DNA of 36,101 nucleotides from Psychrobacter sp. UBA3483. GTDB lineage: Bacteria > Pseudomonadota > Gammaproteobacteria > Pseudomonadales > Moraxellaceae. The notes under the pieces are model-generated. The model did no database searches and had not been told where the DNA came from. It was given only the letters and a program-made list of their open reading frames with translations. Both the position numbers and the translations under genes were made by a program. The stretch is taken from the NCBI RefSeq assembly GCF_002377905.1, contig NZ_DFQS01000025.1:1-36101 (forward strand), read 5' to 3'. Below are positions 17,577 to 26,019 of this stretch, one piece after another (the stretch's first letter is position 1; each line of letters starts with the position of its first letter).

Positions 17577-18269
17577 ATGGAAAATAACATGGATTGGTTC
17601 AGTATTTTTATTTATGACACCACATGGTCTTTTGCGGCAGAAATCGCCATACGTACCATTATCATGTTTTGCCTGATTATTTTATTATTACGCTTTACGG
17701 GTAAGCGCGGTATTCGCCAACTCTCTATTTTTGAGTTAACCATTATCTTGTCATTGGGCTCTATCGCGGGCGACCCGATGTTTACAGAGGATTTGCCGCT
17801 GATTCAAGCAGTGCTCATCATGAGTATCGTGCTGCTACTGTATCGGTTTTTTACTTGGTGCTCGACAAGGTACAAAATTTTTGAGCTTATATTGGAAGGT
17901 AAGCCGACTTGTATCGTCGAGGATGGTTTGTTGGTCTTAGAGGACGTCAAAAAGGGCAAGATGTCGCACGATGAATTCTTTTCAGAAATGCGCCAAAAAG
18001 GTGTGCGTCATTTAGGCCAAGTGCAGGTAGGGTTGCTCGAAACAGATGGTGATTTTAGCGTGTTGTTATTTGAGCCTGAGAAAACGCAGTATGGGCTACC
18101 CATTTTTCCTAAAGAATTTCAGGCAGCAAAAGTGTTAGAAAAGGAACAACCTTATGCCTGTATGCATTGCGGTTATATCGAGAATATCTCAATGCTAGAT
18201 GAAGTCTGCCATCGCTGTCATCAGTCAAAAGGATGGGCAAAAGCGCTCAATACCAAGTTTGTAAATTAA
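17577..18269 (+). CDS. DUF421/YetF-family membrane protein with C-terminal CxxC knuckles
   Basis: A 230-residue protein with three N-terminal membrane helices (about residues 20-38, 52-68 and 75-95) and a cytoplasmic YetF-type domain (about 98-190). The conserved FTGKRGIRQLSIFELTIILSLGS block identifies the DUF421 family (YetF, YcaP). The function is not established; members are often stress- or sporulation-associated. This protein adds a C-terminal extension with two cysteine pairs, C195-x2-C198 and C211-x2-C214, resembling a zinc ribbon. It starts at the ATG at 17577, with an alternative at 17589; neither has a strong Shine-Dalgarno. Its stop overlaps the stop of the convergent CinA-like gene. 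Confidence 0.85.
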   Translation: MENNMDWFSIFIYDTTWSFAAEIAIRTIIMFCLIILLLRFTGKRGIRQLSIFELTIILSLGSIAGDPMFTEDLPLIQAVLIMSIVLLLYRFFTWCSTRYKIFELILEGKPTCIVEDGLLVLEDVKKGKMSHDEFFSEMRQKGVRHLGQVQVGLLETDGDFSVLLFEPEKTQYGLPIFPKEFQAAKVLEKEQPYACMHCGYIENISMLDEVCHRCHQSKGWAKALNTKFVN

Positions 18270-18742
18270 GCAGTATGACTGGTGACCACCTCAATAATAC
18301 TTTTACAAATAAGGCTGTTTATGCTGCGTAGCTTTTGCTCAGGTTCGCCGTGGCACAGGCTGCGAAAATCATAAATCTCGCCTTGATAGCCGATACAATA
18401 AAAAAACGTGCCAACGGGCTTATCTTTAGTTTCAGAGCCGCCAGGCTTTAACAGTCCCGTACAGGCAACATGTAAGTCGGACTCAAACAATTTTTTGGCT
18501 TTACTGACCAGCTCGCGCGTCACCTCTAACGACTCAGGCGTACAATCCTCAATTAATTGGCTGGGTACTTTTAATACCTGCTTTTTTATCGCCACGTCAT
18601 AACACACCAAACCACCCATCAATACATCGCCAGAATATGGACTGACAGAAAAGCGATGCGCTAAATATCCCGCGGTCGCGCTTTCAATAAACACCACCGT
18701 CAATCCTTTATCAGCGAGTAATTTTGCACAACTGTCGGTCAC
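18266..18742 (-). CDS. CinA C-terminal-family protein, nicotinamide-nucleotide amidase (PncC-like)
   Basis: A protein of 158 residues starting at GTG 18742, where GGAG lies 6 nt upstream. A longer frame reaches an ATG at 18796 but lacks such a site and would add 18 atypical residues. It matches the stand-alone CinA C-terminal domain, which deamidates nicotinamide mononucleotide to nicotinic acid mononucleotide in pyridine-nucleotide recycling. Visible landmarks are IESATAGYLAHRFS (S21 in the ES motif), GGLVCYDVAIKKQVLKVP and ACTGLLKPGGSETKDKPVGTFFY. The usual ESCTGG is altered to ESATAG, so activity may be modified. It is convergent with the DUF421 gene and overlaps it by 4 bp. Confidence 0.85.
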   Translation of the reverse strand: MTDSCAKLLADKGLTVVFIESATAGYLAHRFSVSPYSGDVLMGGLVCYDVAIKKQVLKVPSQLIEDCTPESLEVTRELVSKAKKLFESDLHVACTGLLKPGGSETKDKPVGTFFYCIGYQGEIYDFRSLCHGEPEQKLRSINSLICKSIIEVVTSHTA

Positions 18743-19000
18743 ACTATTCTCCTTTTCTTTATTAAAGCTCGTAAAATAAAAACAACCATTATTCACTTAA
18801 ACTATTACAGTACTTTGCTCATAAATATGCAATTTATGGTGTGATGAATTTGCGTAACCGTTTTTTAATATTTGGCTTTTTTATTCATTTTAATTTAGTT
18901 TTGGTTATTGGATTTTGTAATAGATATAAATGATATAAAATATCTGATAGGTAAGCGGTTTTTAGCTTAGACTAAAGAGAAGGCGCTCTGAATACGATTG

Positions 19001-19029
19001 ATCACCCTATAAATGGGCTTTTAGGTGAT
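19001..19029 (+). promoter_or_regulatory. Leader hairpin that could mask the mgtC ribosome site
   Basis: ATCACC (19001-19006) can pair with GGTGAT (19024-19029), which contains the Shine-Dalgarno sequence of the ATG at 19034. A competing smaller stem (CCC 19005-19007 with GGG 19015-19017) would free it. Confidence 0.4.
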
Positions 19030-19033
19030 AGCT

Positions 19034-19474
19034 ATGTTTGCATTTGATATCAGTCTGAAGATTTTAACCTACCATGCCTTTCAGCTCGGCATTGCTTTTA
19101 TACTGTCGCTACCGATTGCCCTTAATCGTGAGCTTGAAGACAACGGTGCGGGACTTAGAACCTTTCCTTTAGTGACGATTGCCTCGTGCGCTTTTATGTT
19201 GGTAGGTATGGATATCTATCAAGGCTCGGACGCAGAAGCTCGTATCATGTACGGTATCATAACTGGTATGGGTTTTATTGGTGGTGGGGCTATTTTTAAA
19301 AACGAGAATGGGGCAAAGGGCACGGCAACCGCCGCTGGGCTATGGAATACAGCGGCAATTGGTATCTCGGTCGCCTATGGGCGCTATGAAATTGCCATTA
19401 TCCTATCAGTCGTTGGATTTATCATTTTGCAATTCTCCAAACCCTTTAAGCCAAAGCATAGGCGCAAAGATTGA
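19034..19474 (+). CDS. MgtC/SapB-family membrane protein, short form
   Basis: A 146-residue protein with four to five membrane helices. The landmarks are those of the MgtC family: LPIALNRELEDNGAGLRTFPLVTIASCAFML, GMGFIGGGAIFK, and GAKGTATAAGLWNTAAIGISVAYG. It has only the N-terminal membrane domain; the C-terminal ACT-like domain of Salmonella MgtC is missing, as in many environmental homologues. MgtC proteins modulate F1Fo ATP synthase and growth in low magnesium in pathogens; the role here is unknown. AGG at 19023-19025 fits the ATG at 19034 better than an in-frame GTG at 19025. Confidence 0.85.
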   Translation: MFAFDISLKILTYHAFQLGIAFILSLPIALNRELEDNGAGLRTFPLVTIASCAFMLVGMDIYQGSDAEARIMYGIITGMGFIGGGAIFKNENGAKGTATAAGLWNTAAIGISVAYGRYEIAIILSVVGFIILQFSKPFKPKHRRKD

Positions 19475-19520
19475 TAATTAAGCTATTTAATATGATTGGA
19501 TAAAAGATATTAGACATAAA

Positions 19521-19550
19521 ATAAGCGAGAACCATGATGGTCTCGCTTAT
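19521..19550. terminator. Hairpin between mgtC-like and lipoprotein genes
   Basis: ATAAGCGAGA (19521-19530) pairs perfectly with TCTCGCTTAT (19541-19550), and CC/GG extend the stem past a bulged A. The T-tract is weak, but the position between two convergent genes suits a bidirectional terminator. Confidence 0.6.
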
Positions 19551-19586
19551 CTATTGCGTATGGCTATGCAGTTTACAAGCTTAAAC

Positions 19587-20000
19587 TTATTGCACGCCCT
19601 CTGCCGGTGTTTGATCGAGATTTGGATTGTTTTCATTAACAACCACAGCATCAACGCCTTTTTCTTCATCTTCTGCACCATCTACACCAGAATAATAGGT
19701 TTGATCTCCATCATTCTCGGTCGCGTCAGTAGAGGTGGCGGTAGTGTCTGTAGAAGTGGTCGCCGTGGTGGTCGAGGTTTCGTTGTCTGTCGTAGTGGCT
19801 ACAGGCGCCATTTCGTCAGCTTGCGTATCGGTAGACTGGACGTTGTCATTGGTCGTGGTCATGTCGGTAGTGTCAGGCTCTGTACTAACATCCGTTGCAT
19901 CTTCTCTTTCGTTGCTGCAAGCGCTAAGCCCAATCACACTGGCTAATAAGGCTATCCATAGTTTGTTTTGACGCTTTTTAGGCGTTACTGATGTTTTCAT
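19587..20000 (-). CDS. Small Thr/Asp-rich lipoprotein
   Basis: A 137-residue protein with a lipoprotein signal peptide: basic KKRQNK, hydrophobic LWIALLASVIG, then lipobox LSAC with C28 as lipidation site. Residue +2 is Ser, which in the Lol rule of Enterobacteria favours the outer membrane. The mature part is low-complexity: a run of Thr, Ser, Asp and Ala (residues ~35-100), then an acidic tail rich in Gly, Glu and Asn. No fold is predicted, and it looks like a flexible surface or periplasmic spacer. Of two ATGs (20006 and 20000), the second is about 7 nt from AAGGA while the first abuts it, so 20000 is chosen. Confidence 0.75.
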   Translation of the reverse strand: MKTSVTPKKRQNKLWIALLASVIGLSACSNEREDATDVSTEPDTTDMTTTNDNVQSTDTQADEMAPVATTTDNETSTTTATTSTDTTATSTDATENDGDQTYYSGVDGAEDEEKGVDAVVVNENNPNLDQTPAEGVQ

Positions 20001-20229
20001 TTTCATATCCTTGTTATTGTTTTTGATTGTCCGCTTATAATAAGATTTAGCCAGATTAGTGGTTTATTCGTCTATGCTTGATTATTGAAAGACCTGATAA
20101 TTAAACTGACAGTATGCCTAAATATAATAAAGAAACTTAAAAAATTCAGGTGAATAAAGGTAAAGGTTTGTCAATCTGTGTATCATATATTCTTTAAAAT
20201 AATTTATAAGTAACTAAAAAAAATACATT

Positions 20230-21186
20230 ATGAATCCCGATAATAAAATCCCACTTGCTTTTAGAAGGTATCCTTCGACCACAGCGCTACAATGCTTTGA
20301 GACAGCGGCGCGACATTTGAGTTTTACCAATGCGGCGCAAGAGATGCATATGACGCAAAGCGCTATCAGTAAACAAGTCGCGCAGCTTGAAGAAATGCTG
20401 AATCTGTCGCTGTTTTATCGCACCCCGCATCGCATCTCTTTAACGCCGGCTGGGAAGACTTACTACTTAGAAGTGCTCGAAATCCTCAAACATATTGAGG
20501 CGGCGACCACCAGCTTAATGTCAAACAGTGATAATTCAGAAGTACTGAAAATCGTCTCGCATCCAACTTTTTGCTCGCGCTGGCTGATGCCGGCATTAAA
20601 CGGCTTTGGGGCAGCAAATCCACTGATTAATTTAACCATTAAAGAGCTGGCGGGGCCGTTTTTTTCTGAAGATCAAAACGTCGATGTAGCGTTTTTATAT
20701 GGCGATGGGATTTGGGGCGGCATGGAGTCGATTAAGCTGTTTGATGAGTATAATGTTGCCGTCTGTCATCCGGATTATTTAACAGACAAAGCCGCATGCA
20801 TGGGTGATATAGGCAATATAGATAATTGCACGTTATTACAACTCAGCTCACGTCCTAGCGCTTGGTATGAATATTTTAGACAGCAGGATATTCGTATCGA
20901 TGGTACCTTTGTTGGCCCGCGCTTTGACACCTTTCATACGACTATTTCGGCGGCACTACTTGGCTATGGTATTGCACTGGTGCCCCTGCGTTTGGTTGCG
21001 CCAGAGCTCCAATCAGGCGCTCTGGTGACAGCATGGCGCTATGCCTCAAAAGGCAGGGGAGCTTATTATATGTCTTACCCTTTAGCCATGGGCAACTCGC
21101 ATAAAATCAAGGTCATTATAGAATGGATTTCAGCTTATCTTGCTAAGTCAAAGGAGCCTACGCCAGACTTGGATTTTATTTTGTAA
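20230..21186 (+). CDS. LysR-family regulator, probable regulator of the lysine/pipecolate locus
   Basis: A 318-residue LysR-type regulator. The N-terminal winged helix-turn-helix is at about residues 15-75 (LQCFETAARHLSFTNAAQEM, then TQSAISKQVAQLEEML) and resembles the GcvA-like branch. The substrate-binding domain covers about 95-300. It is the first gene of the block, on the same strand as the catabolic genes, and ends with its own terminator at 21301. In Pseudomonas putida a LysR gene (PP_5259) also lies next to amaB and hglS, which supports a role in controlling lysine degradation. No Shine-Dalgarno precedes the ATG. The inducer is not known. Confidence 0.85.
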   Translation: MNPDNKIPLAFRRYPSTTALQCFETAARHLSFTNAAQEMHMTQSAISKQVAQLEEMLNLSLFYRTPHRISLTPAGKTYYLEVLEILKHIEAATTSLMSNSDNSEVLKIVSHPTFCSRWLMPALNGFGAANPLINLTIKELAGPFFSEDQNVDVAFLYGDGIWGGMESIKLFDEYNVAVCHPDYLTDKAACMGDIGNIDNCTLLQLSSRPSAWYEYFRQQDIRIDGTFVGPRFDTFHTTISAALLGYGIALVPLRLVAPELQSGALVTAWRYASKGRGAYYMSYPLAMGNSHKIKVIIEWISAYLAKSKEPTPDLDFIL

Positions 21187-21300
21187 TATAGGGCAGATTG
21201 GAACTTTTTAACGATTAACCCTGTGAGCTTTTAACCCTTTAGCTATTAACAAGGTTAAAAGCGACGTTTGCAAAAGTAAAGTTTGAAAAGATAGCAACGC

Positions 21301-21324
21301 ACCGGCCTTGAGCCGGTTTTTTTT
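21301..21324 (+). terminator. Rho-independent terminator after the LysR gene
   Basis: ACCGGC (21301-21306) pairs with GCCGGT (21312-21317) around CTTGA, followed by T8. It separates the regulator from the catabolic genes. Confidence 0.85.
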
Positions 21325-21453
21325 GTCAATGTTAAACATGGCAATAATAAGCATGGCAATGACAAAAAGGAATGACATCACAACTATTATTCGTTTGCTG
21401 ATAGGGGAGCAGTTTGCTCAAATGAGTCTCATCAAGGAAGATAAGAGACCACC

Positions 21454-22725
21454 ATGGAGCAGCTATACAACGTCACCGATGCCTTTACGATGGTGCATCC
21501 GCTGACATTAACCAAAGGTAAAAATGCCAACGTTTGGGACGATAAAGACCGTTGCTATATTGATTTTGTCGGCGGTATTGGGGTCTTAAACCTTGGTCAT
21601 TGCCATCCTCATATCGTCAGCGCGATTATCTCTCAAGCGCAGTCGCTGATTCATTATGCTTATAACGCCGCCGCTCACTTGCCATACCAAACCTTTATGC
21701 CAAGACTGTGTGAATGGATTCCTATTAAAGGTGAGCTTGCAGGCATGCTCACCAACTGCGGCGCAGAAGCCACTGAAAACGCTATAAAAATCGCCCGTAT
21801 GCAGACCGGACGCACTGGCGTGATTGCCTTTGATGGTGGTTTTCATGGGCGTACACTGGCGGCGGTTAATTTAAATGGTAAGGTCGCGCCTTATAAGCGC
21901 GGGCTAGGGCCATTGTCCGGCGGCGTTTACCATGTTCCTTTTCCCAGTCCTGATAACGATATCAGTGATCAGCAAGCGATCGCGGCTTTAGAGCGTCTAT
22001 TTGCGGTGGAGACCGACGTGGCTAATATCGGTGCCATTATCGTCGAGCCAGTCCAAGGCGAGGGTGGGTTTCAGCTGCTGTCCGCATCATTTGCCCAATA
22101 TCTACGCAGCTTTTGTGATGAGCATGGCATCTTCCTCATCATGGATGAGATTCAGTCGGGGTATGGACGCACAGGTACGCCTTTCGCCTTTACGCATTTA
22201 GGGGTTGAGCCTGACCTGCTATTGCTCGGTAAAAGTATCGCCGGCGGCTTGCCACTTGGGGCGGTAGTAGGCAAAGCTGGCGTGATCAATGGTCTACCAA
22301 AAGGGAGCTTGGGCGGGACCTATTCAGGTAATCCGGTGGCGTGTGCGGCGGCAAATGCGACTTTGGATATCATGCAAGACGAGGAGGTCTGGCAATCAGC
22401 TCAGCATTATGCCAACACCATTGAAAATACTGTCAATGGATGGCAGCAGCAAAACCTCTCTGCATGGCTATATGGACTGACAGGAGTTGGCGCGATGCGT
22501 GGTATCGAGCTGCGTCACCCAACTTATGGCACGCATCCAAGTGTGATGGCGCATGTCTTAAAACAAGCGCGCGAGCAGGGCTTGCTGTTGATGCCAAGTG
22601 GTAAGCATCGACATATTATTCGCTTATTGCCGCCGCTGACGATTGAGCCTGAAACCCTAACAGCGGGTCTTGATATTTTAAAAGCGGTGCTAAGCGGTAT
22701 TCCTAATGAAATGCCAAAGCTGTAG
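21454..22725 (+). CDS. Class III aminotransferase, probable 2-aminoadipate transaminase (GabT-like)
   Basis: A 423-residue PLP-dependent class III aminotransferase resembling GabT. The PLP lysine is K260 in LLGKSIAGGLPLGAVVG. D231 in IMDEIQSGYGRTG contacts the pyridine nitrogen. NCGAEATENAIKIAR (101-115) binds the phosphate. GabT enzymes usually convert 4-aminobutyrate, but there is no gabD partner here. The next gene, hglS, consumes 2-oxoadipate and the one after makes 2-aminoadipate. P. putida also uses a GabT-like enzyme (PP_4108) for 2-aminoadipate. I therefore infer 2-aminoadipate plus 2-oxoglutarate to 2-oxoadipate plus glutamate. GabT activity remains possible. Confidence 0.85.
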   Translation: MEQLYNVTDAFTMVHPLTLTKGKNANVWDDKDRCYIDFVGGIGVLNLGHCHPHIVSAIISQAQSLIHYAYNAAAHLPYQTFMPRLCEWIPIKGELAGMLTNCGAEATENAIKIARMQTGRTGVIAFDGGFHGRTLAAVNLNGKVAPYKRGLGPLSGGVYHVPFPSPDNDISDQQAIAALERLFAVETDVANIGAIIVEPVQGEGGFQLLSASFAQYLRSFCDEHGIFLIMDEIQSGYGRTGTPFAFTHLGVEPDLLLLGKSIAGGLPLGAVVGKAGVINGLPKGSLGGTYSGNPVACAAANATLDIMQDEEVWQSAQHYANTIENTVNGWQQQNLSAWLYGLTGVGAMRGIELRHPTYGTHPSVMAHVLKQAREQGLLLMPSGKHRHIIRLLPPLTIEPETLTAGLDILKAVLSGIPNEMPKL

Positions 22726-22841
22726 ATGCTAAGAGCTACTGAAAGTTGCTGTGAGCGACTGTGAATTTTTGTGCTTTGCTAAGAATTTCTGAGACGACTA
22801 TTTTTATCTAAAAATATCTTAATTAAAAAGGATACATACTT

Positions 22842-24338
22842 GTGAACCCTACCTTTATCAATAGCGATGATATTTGCCACGATTTCTCTATCGCCATGTC
22901 AGAGATGTACCAAAAAGAAGTACCGTTATATGGTGACCTCATCGATTTGGTGAGCGAGGTAAATACCGATGTATTAAATAAACAGCCTGATATCAGACAG
23001 CAACTTGACCACACCGGAGAGATTGATAGGCTAGGTATGGAACGCCATGGCGCGATTAGACTGGGCACCGCCGCTGAGCTGAGTATGATGCGCAGGCTGT
23101 TTGCGGTCATGGGCATGTACCCTGTTGGTTACTATGATTTGGCGCCCGCTGGCGTGCCTGTACATTCTACGGCTTTTCGAGCGATTGACACGCAGTCTTT
23201 AAATAAAAGTCCGTTTCGCGTTTTTACTTCTCTACTGCGTCTTGATTTGATAGATGATGAAGCATTAAAACAAGAAGCGATTGGTGCTTTGGATAAGCGC
23301 ACTATCTTTACAGATAACGTTGTTAATTTAATTAAGCGCTTTGAGGAGCAGGGCGGGTTGACGGCGGAAGACGCTAAGCAATTTATCAAAGAAGCATTAG
23401 AAACCTTTCGCTGGCATGACAAAACACCCGTCTCAAAAGCGCTTTATCAGCAACTATTAAGCCAACACGGACTTATTGCTGACGTCGTTGGTTTTAAGGG
23501 CCCGCATATCAACCATCTGACGCCCCGAACCTTAGATATCGATGCGGTACAAGCAGGTATGCGAGCAAAAGGCATACCACCAAAAGCCATTATAGAAGGG
23601 CCACCGAGACGGAGATGTCCTATTTTATTACGTCAGACCAGTTTTAAAGCGCTAGAAGAAGCGGTTAGCTTTAAAAATCCTAACGGCGGCTATGAAACGG
23701 GGCATCATACTGCGCGCTTCGGTGAGATTGAGCAGCGCGGTGTGGCTTTAACGCCCAAAGGCAGAGCGCTGTACGACCAATTGCTTAGCCAAGCTCGTCA
23801 TCAGCTAGGCGTAACGCCAAATGCCGATAACGCCTCGGAGTATTATCAGGTTTTAGAAAGTGCATTTGCAGCGTTCCCTGATGATTATCAAACGCTGCAT
23901 GATGAAGATTTGGCGTATTTTTACTATCAAGCAGTTGGTAGCGATGCAGATATAGTCGTTGCTGACATTGAACAGACACTAGATTCTTTAGAAGTAGAAA
24001 GTATAAATGATTCTATATCAAAGCAAGTGGTTACTGATTTGCTTGAGCAAGGAATGATTCGCCTAGAACCTATCGTTTATGAGGATTTTTTACCCGTCAG
24101 TGCGGCGGGGATTTTTCAGTCCAATCTGCATGACGACAGCACAAACGACAGTGCAAACGGCAATGAAAACGGCGGCAAACAAAGTAAGGGTGAAGTTCAT
24201 ACCAATAAAGAAGCGTTTGAGCATGCCTTGGGCGCTCAGGTGTACGATGAGCTTGAGCTTTATCAAACGCTGCAAGCGCAAAGTCTCAAAGCCTGTTTGG
24301 CGAATCTAAATAGTAAAGCCTTAAATGGTGTTATCTAA
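22842..24338 (+). CDS. hglS: 2-oxoadipate dioxygenase/decarboxylase (2-hydroxyglutarate synthase), DUF1338
   Basis: A 498-residue DUF1338/YdcJ-family protein starting at GTG with AAAAAGGA 9 nt upstream. P. putida HglS is an Fe(II) enzyme that converts 2-oxoadipate, O2 and water to D-2-hydroxyglutarate and CO2. Its reported metal ligands are two histidines and a glutamate (H70, H226, E294), with R74 binding substrate. Here H69 and R73 (ERHGAIRLGT), H225 (GPHINHL) and E295 (RFGEIEQRG) occupy matching motifs, and EDFLPVSAAGIFQSNL near 415-429 carries the Val-Ser pair (419-420). A linker of about 25 residues rich in Asn, Asp and Gly (430-455) is an extra low-complexity insertion. It lies between the aminotransferase and dehydrogenase of the same pathway. 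Confidence 0.9.
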   Translation: MNPTFINSDDICHDFSIAMSEMYQKEVPLYGDLIDLVSEVNTDVLNKQPDIRQQLDHTGEIDRLGMERHGAIRLGTAAELSMMRRLFAVMGMYPVGYYDLAPAGVPVHSTAFRAIDTQSLNKSPFRVFTSLLRLDLIDDEALKQEAIGALDKRTIFTDNVVNLIKRFEEQGGLTAEDAKQFIKEALETFRWHDKTPVSKALYQQLLSQHGLIADVVGFKGPHINHLTPRTLDIDAVQAGMRAKGIPPKAIIEGPPRRRCPILLRQTSFKALEEAVSFKNPNGGYETGHHTARFGEIEQRGVALTPKGRALYDQLLSQARHQLGVTPNADNASEYYQVLESAFAAFPDDYQTLHDEDLAYFYYQAVGSDADIVVADIEQTLDSLEVESINDSISKQVVTDLLEQGMIRLEPIVYEDFLPVSAAGIFQSNLHDDSTNDSANGNENGGKQSKGEVHTNKEAFEHALGAQVYDELELYQTLQAQSLKACLANLNSKALNGVI

Positions 24339-24370
24339 AACAGTGATAGATAAGTGGAACTATTAATGAG

Positions 24371-24387
24371 CATTCCAAAAAGGAATG
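24371..24387. repeat. Small hairpin in the hglS-amaB spacer
   Basis: CATTCC (24371-24376) and GGAATG (24382-24387) form a perfect 6-bp stem with an A-rich loop and no T-tract. A second dyad, AACTTA (24412-24417) and TAAGTT (24431-24436), follows. These might be regulator sites or mRNA structure; evidence is thin. Confidence 0.35.
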
Positions 24388-24479
24388 GCAGTACGAAATT
24401 AATTATTTTGCAACTTAGCTGGGTGCAAGTTAAGTTAATAAGTCTTCAAGGAAGTATAAATTAATAAAAGGGATGGACT

Positions 24480-25970
24480 ATGATCAAGCAGTATATGGCC
24501 GCGATGGGCGTCGAAGAAGCGCAATATCAAAATGGTGATTTTGATGTCAATAGCCCGATTGATGGCTCAGTGATTGGCAGCATAACCTTGGACAGCGTTG
24601 ATGAGGTCAACACCAAGATTGCCAATGCTAAAAAAGCTTTTAAAGAGTGGCGCGTGGTGCCTGCGCCAAGACGTGGCGAGCTGGTGCGCCTGCTCGGTGA
24701 AGTGCTGCGTGAGCATAAAGAAGACTTGGGCATGCTAGTGTCATTTGAGGCGGGCAAGATTAAAGAAGAAGGCCTAGGCGAAGTGCAAGAAATGATTGAT
24801 ATTTGCGACTTTGCCGTCGGTGTGTCGCGTCAGCTTTATGGTTTGACGATTGCGTCAGAGCGCCCAGGCCATCACATGCGTGAGACATGGCATCCGCTCG
24901 GAGTGATTGGTGTCATCTCAGCCTTTAACTTTCCCGTTGCGGTTTGGTCGTGGAATACCGCACTGGCTATCGTCTGCGGTAACCCTGTGATTTGGAAGCC
25001 ATCAGAAAAAACCCCGCTTGTCGCTTTGGCCTGTCAGGCATTGTTTGAAAAAGCTTTGGCTAAATTTGGCGATGCGCCAGACCATCTATCGCAAATCTTA
25101 CTCGGCAAGACGGATGTCGGTAACGCCTTGGTTGAGCATAAAGATGTTGCTTTGGTGAGCGCCACCGGCAGTACGCGTATGGGCCGAGAAGTCGGGCCAA
25201 AAGTTGCCAACCGTTTTGGTAAATGTTTGCTTGAGCTTGGTGGCAACAACGCCATGATTTTGGCACCGACGGCTGACTTAGATCTTGCACTACGCGGCAT
25301 TTTATTCTCCGCGGTTGGGACGGCAGGTCAGCGCTGTACGACATTGCGCCGTCTATTTGTGCATGAGTCTATCAAAGACGATATCCTACCGCGCATCAAA
25401 TCCGCTTATGAGACCGTCAGTATCGGTCATCCACTAGAAGGTAATCTTGTCGGTCCACTGATCGATGAAGACAGCTTTAATAATATGCAAGCGGCGTTAA
25501 AAAAGGCGCGAGAAGCGGGCGGCACGGTCACGGGCGGCGAGCGCGTCCTTGCAGACAAATATCCTAACGCCTATTACGTAACGCCTGCCATTGTCGAGTT
25601 TGACGAGCAAAACGATGTCGCCAGAAGCGAGACGTTCGCGCCCATTCTTTATGTCATGACCTACCAAGACTTTGACGAAGCGATTGAGATGCAAAACGAT
25701 GTGCCACAAGGCCTATCATCATGCGTATTTACCAATGATTTGCGTGAGGCGGAGATTTTCCTCAGTGATCGTGGTAGTGATTGCGGTATTGCCAACGTTA
25801 ATATCGGTACCAGTGGCGCTGAGATTGGCGGGGCGTTTGGCGGTGAAAAAGAAACTGGCGGTGGCCGTGAATCTGGCTCTGATGCGTGGAAAGTCTATAT
25901 GCGCCGTCAGACCAATACCATCAATTACTCAAAAGAGTTGCCACTTGCCCAAGGCATTAGCTTTGGTTAA
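24480..25970 (+). CDS. amaB: L-aminoadipate-semialdehyde dehydrogenase (AmaB, ALDH7-like)
   Basis: A 496-residue aldehyde dehydrogenase of the antiquitin/ALDH7 type. It oxidises 2-aminoadipate 6-semialdehyde (in equilibrium with piperideine-6-carboxylate) to 2-aminoadipate with NAD. The catalytic residues are E252 in LELGGNNAMI and C286 in TAGQRCTTLRR. The GGNNA and QRCTT forms are typical of ALDH7 and distinguish it from BetB at 6853 (GGKSP, QVCTN). The C-terminal GGAFGGEKETGGGRESGSD stretch also fits AmaB. GGGATGGA lies just before the ATG. It is preceded by hglS and followed by the transporter and AmaA genes. Confidence 0.93.
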   Translation: MIKQYMAAMGVEEAQYQNGDFDVNSPIDGSVIGSITLDSVDEVNTKIANAKKAFKEWRVVPAPRRGELVRLLGEVLREHKEDLGMLVSFEAGKIKEEGLGEVQEMIDICDFAVGVSRQLYGLTIASERPGHHMRETWHPLGVIGVISAFNFPVAVWSWNTALAIVCGNPVIWKPSEKTPLVALACQALFEKALAKFGDAPDHLSQILLGKTDVGNALVEHKDVALVSATGSTRMGREVGPKVANRFGKCLLELGGNNAMILAPTADLDLALRGILFSAVGTAGQRCTTLRRLFVHESIKDDILPRIKSAYETVSIGHPLEGNLVGPLIDEDSFNNMQAALKKAREAGGTVTGGERVLADKYPNAYYVTPAIVEFDEQNDVARSETFAPILYVMTYQDFDEAIEMQNDVPQGLSSCVFTNDLREAEIFLSDRGSDCGIANVNIGTSGAEIGGAFGGEKETGGGRESGSDAWKVYMRRQTNTINYSKELPLAQGISFG

Positions 25971-26019
25971 TAAAAAGGTGAGTACAGACTTTTGCTAATT
26001 TGATGTATTTATAAATAAA

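Noticed and set aside
19554..19946. Plus-strand frame of 130 codons rich in Gly, Arg and Val
   Set aside because: It is the antisense shadow of the low-complexity lipoprotein gene.
21454..22725. GABA catabolic operon (gabT with gabD)
   Set aside because: The nearest dehydrogenase is ALDH7/AmaB-like, not succinate-semialdehyde dehydrogenase, and hglS lies between them.
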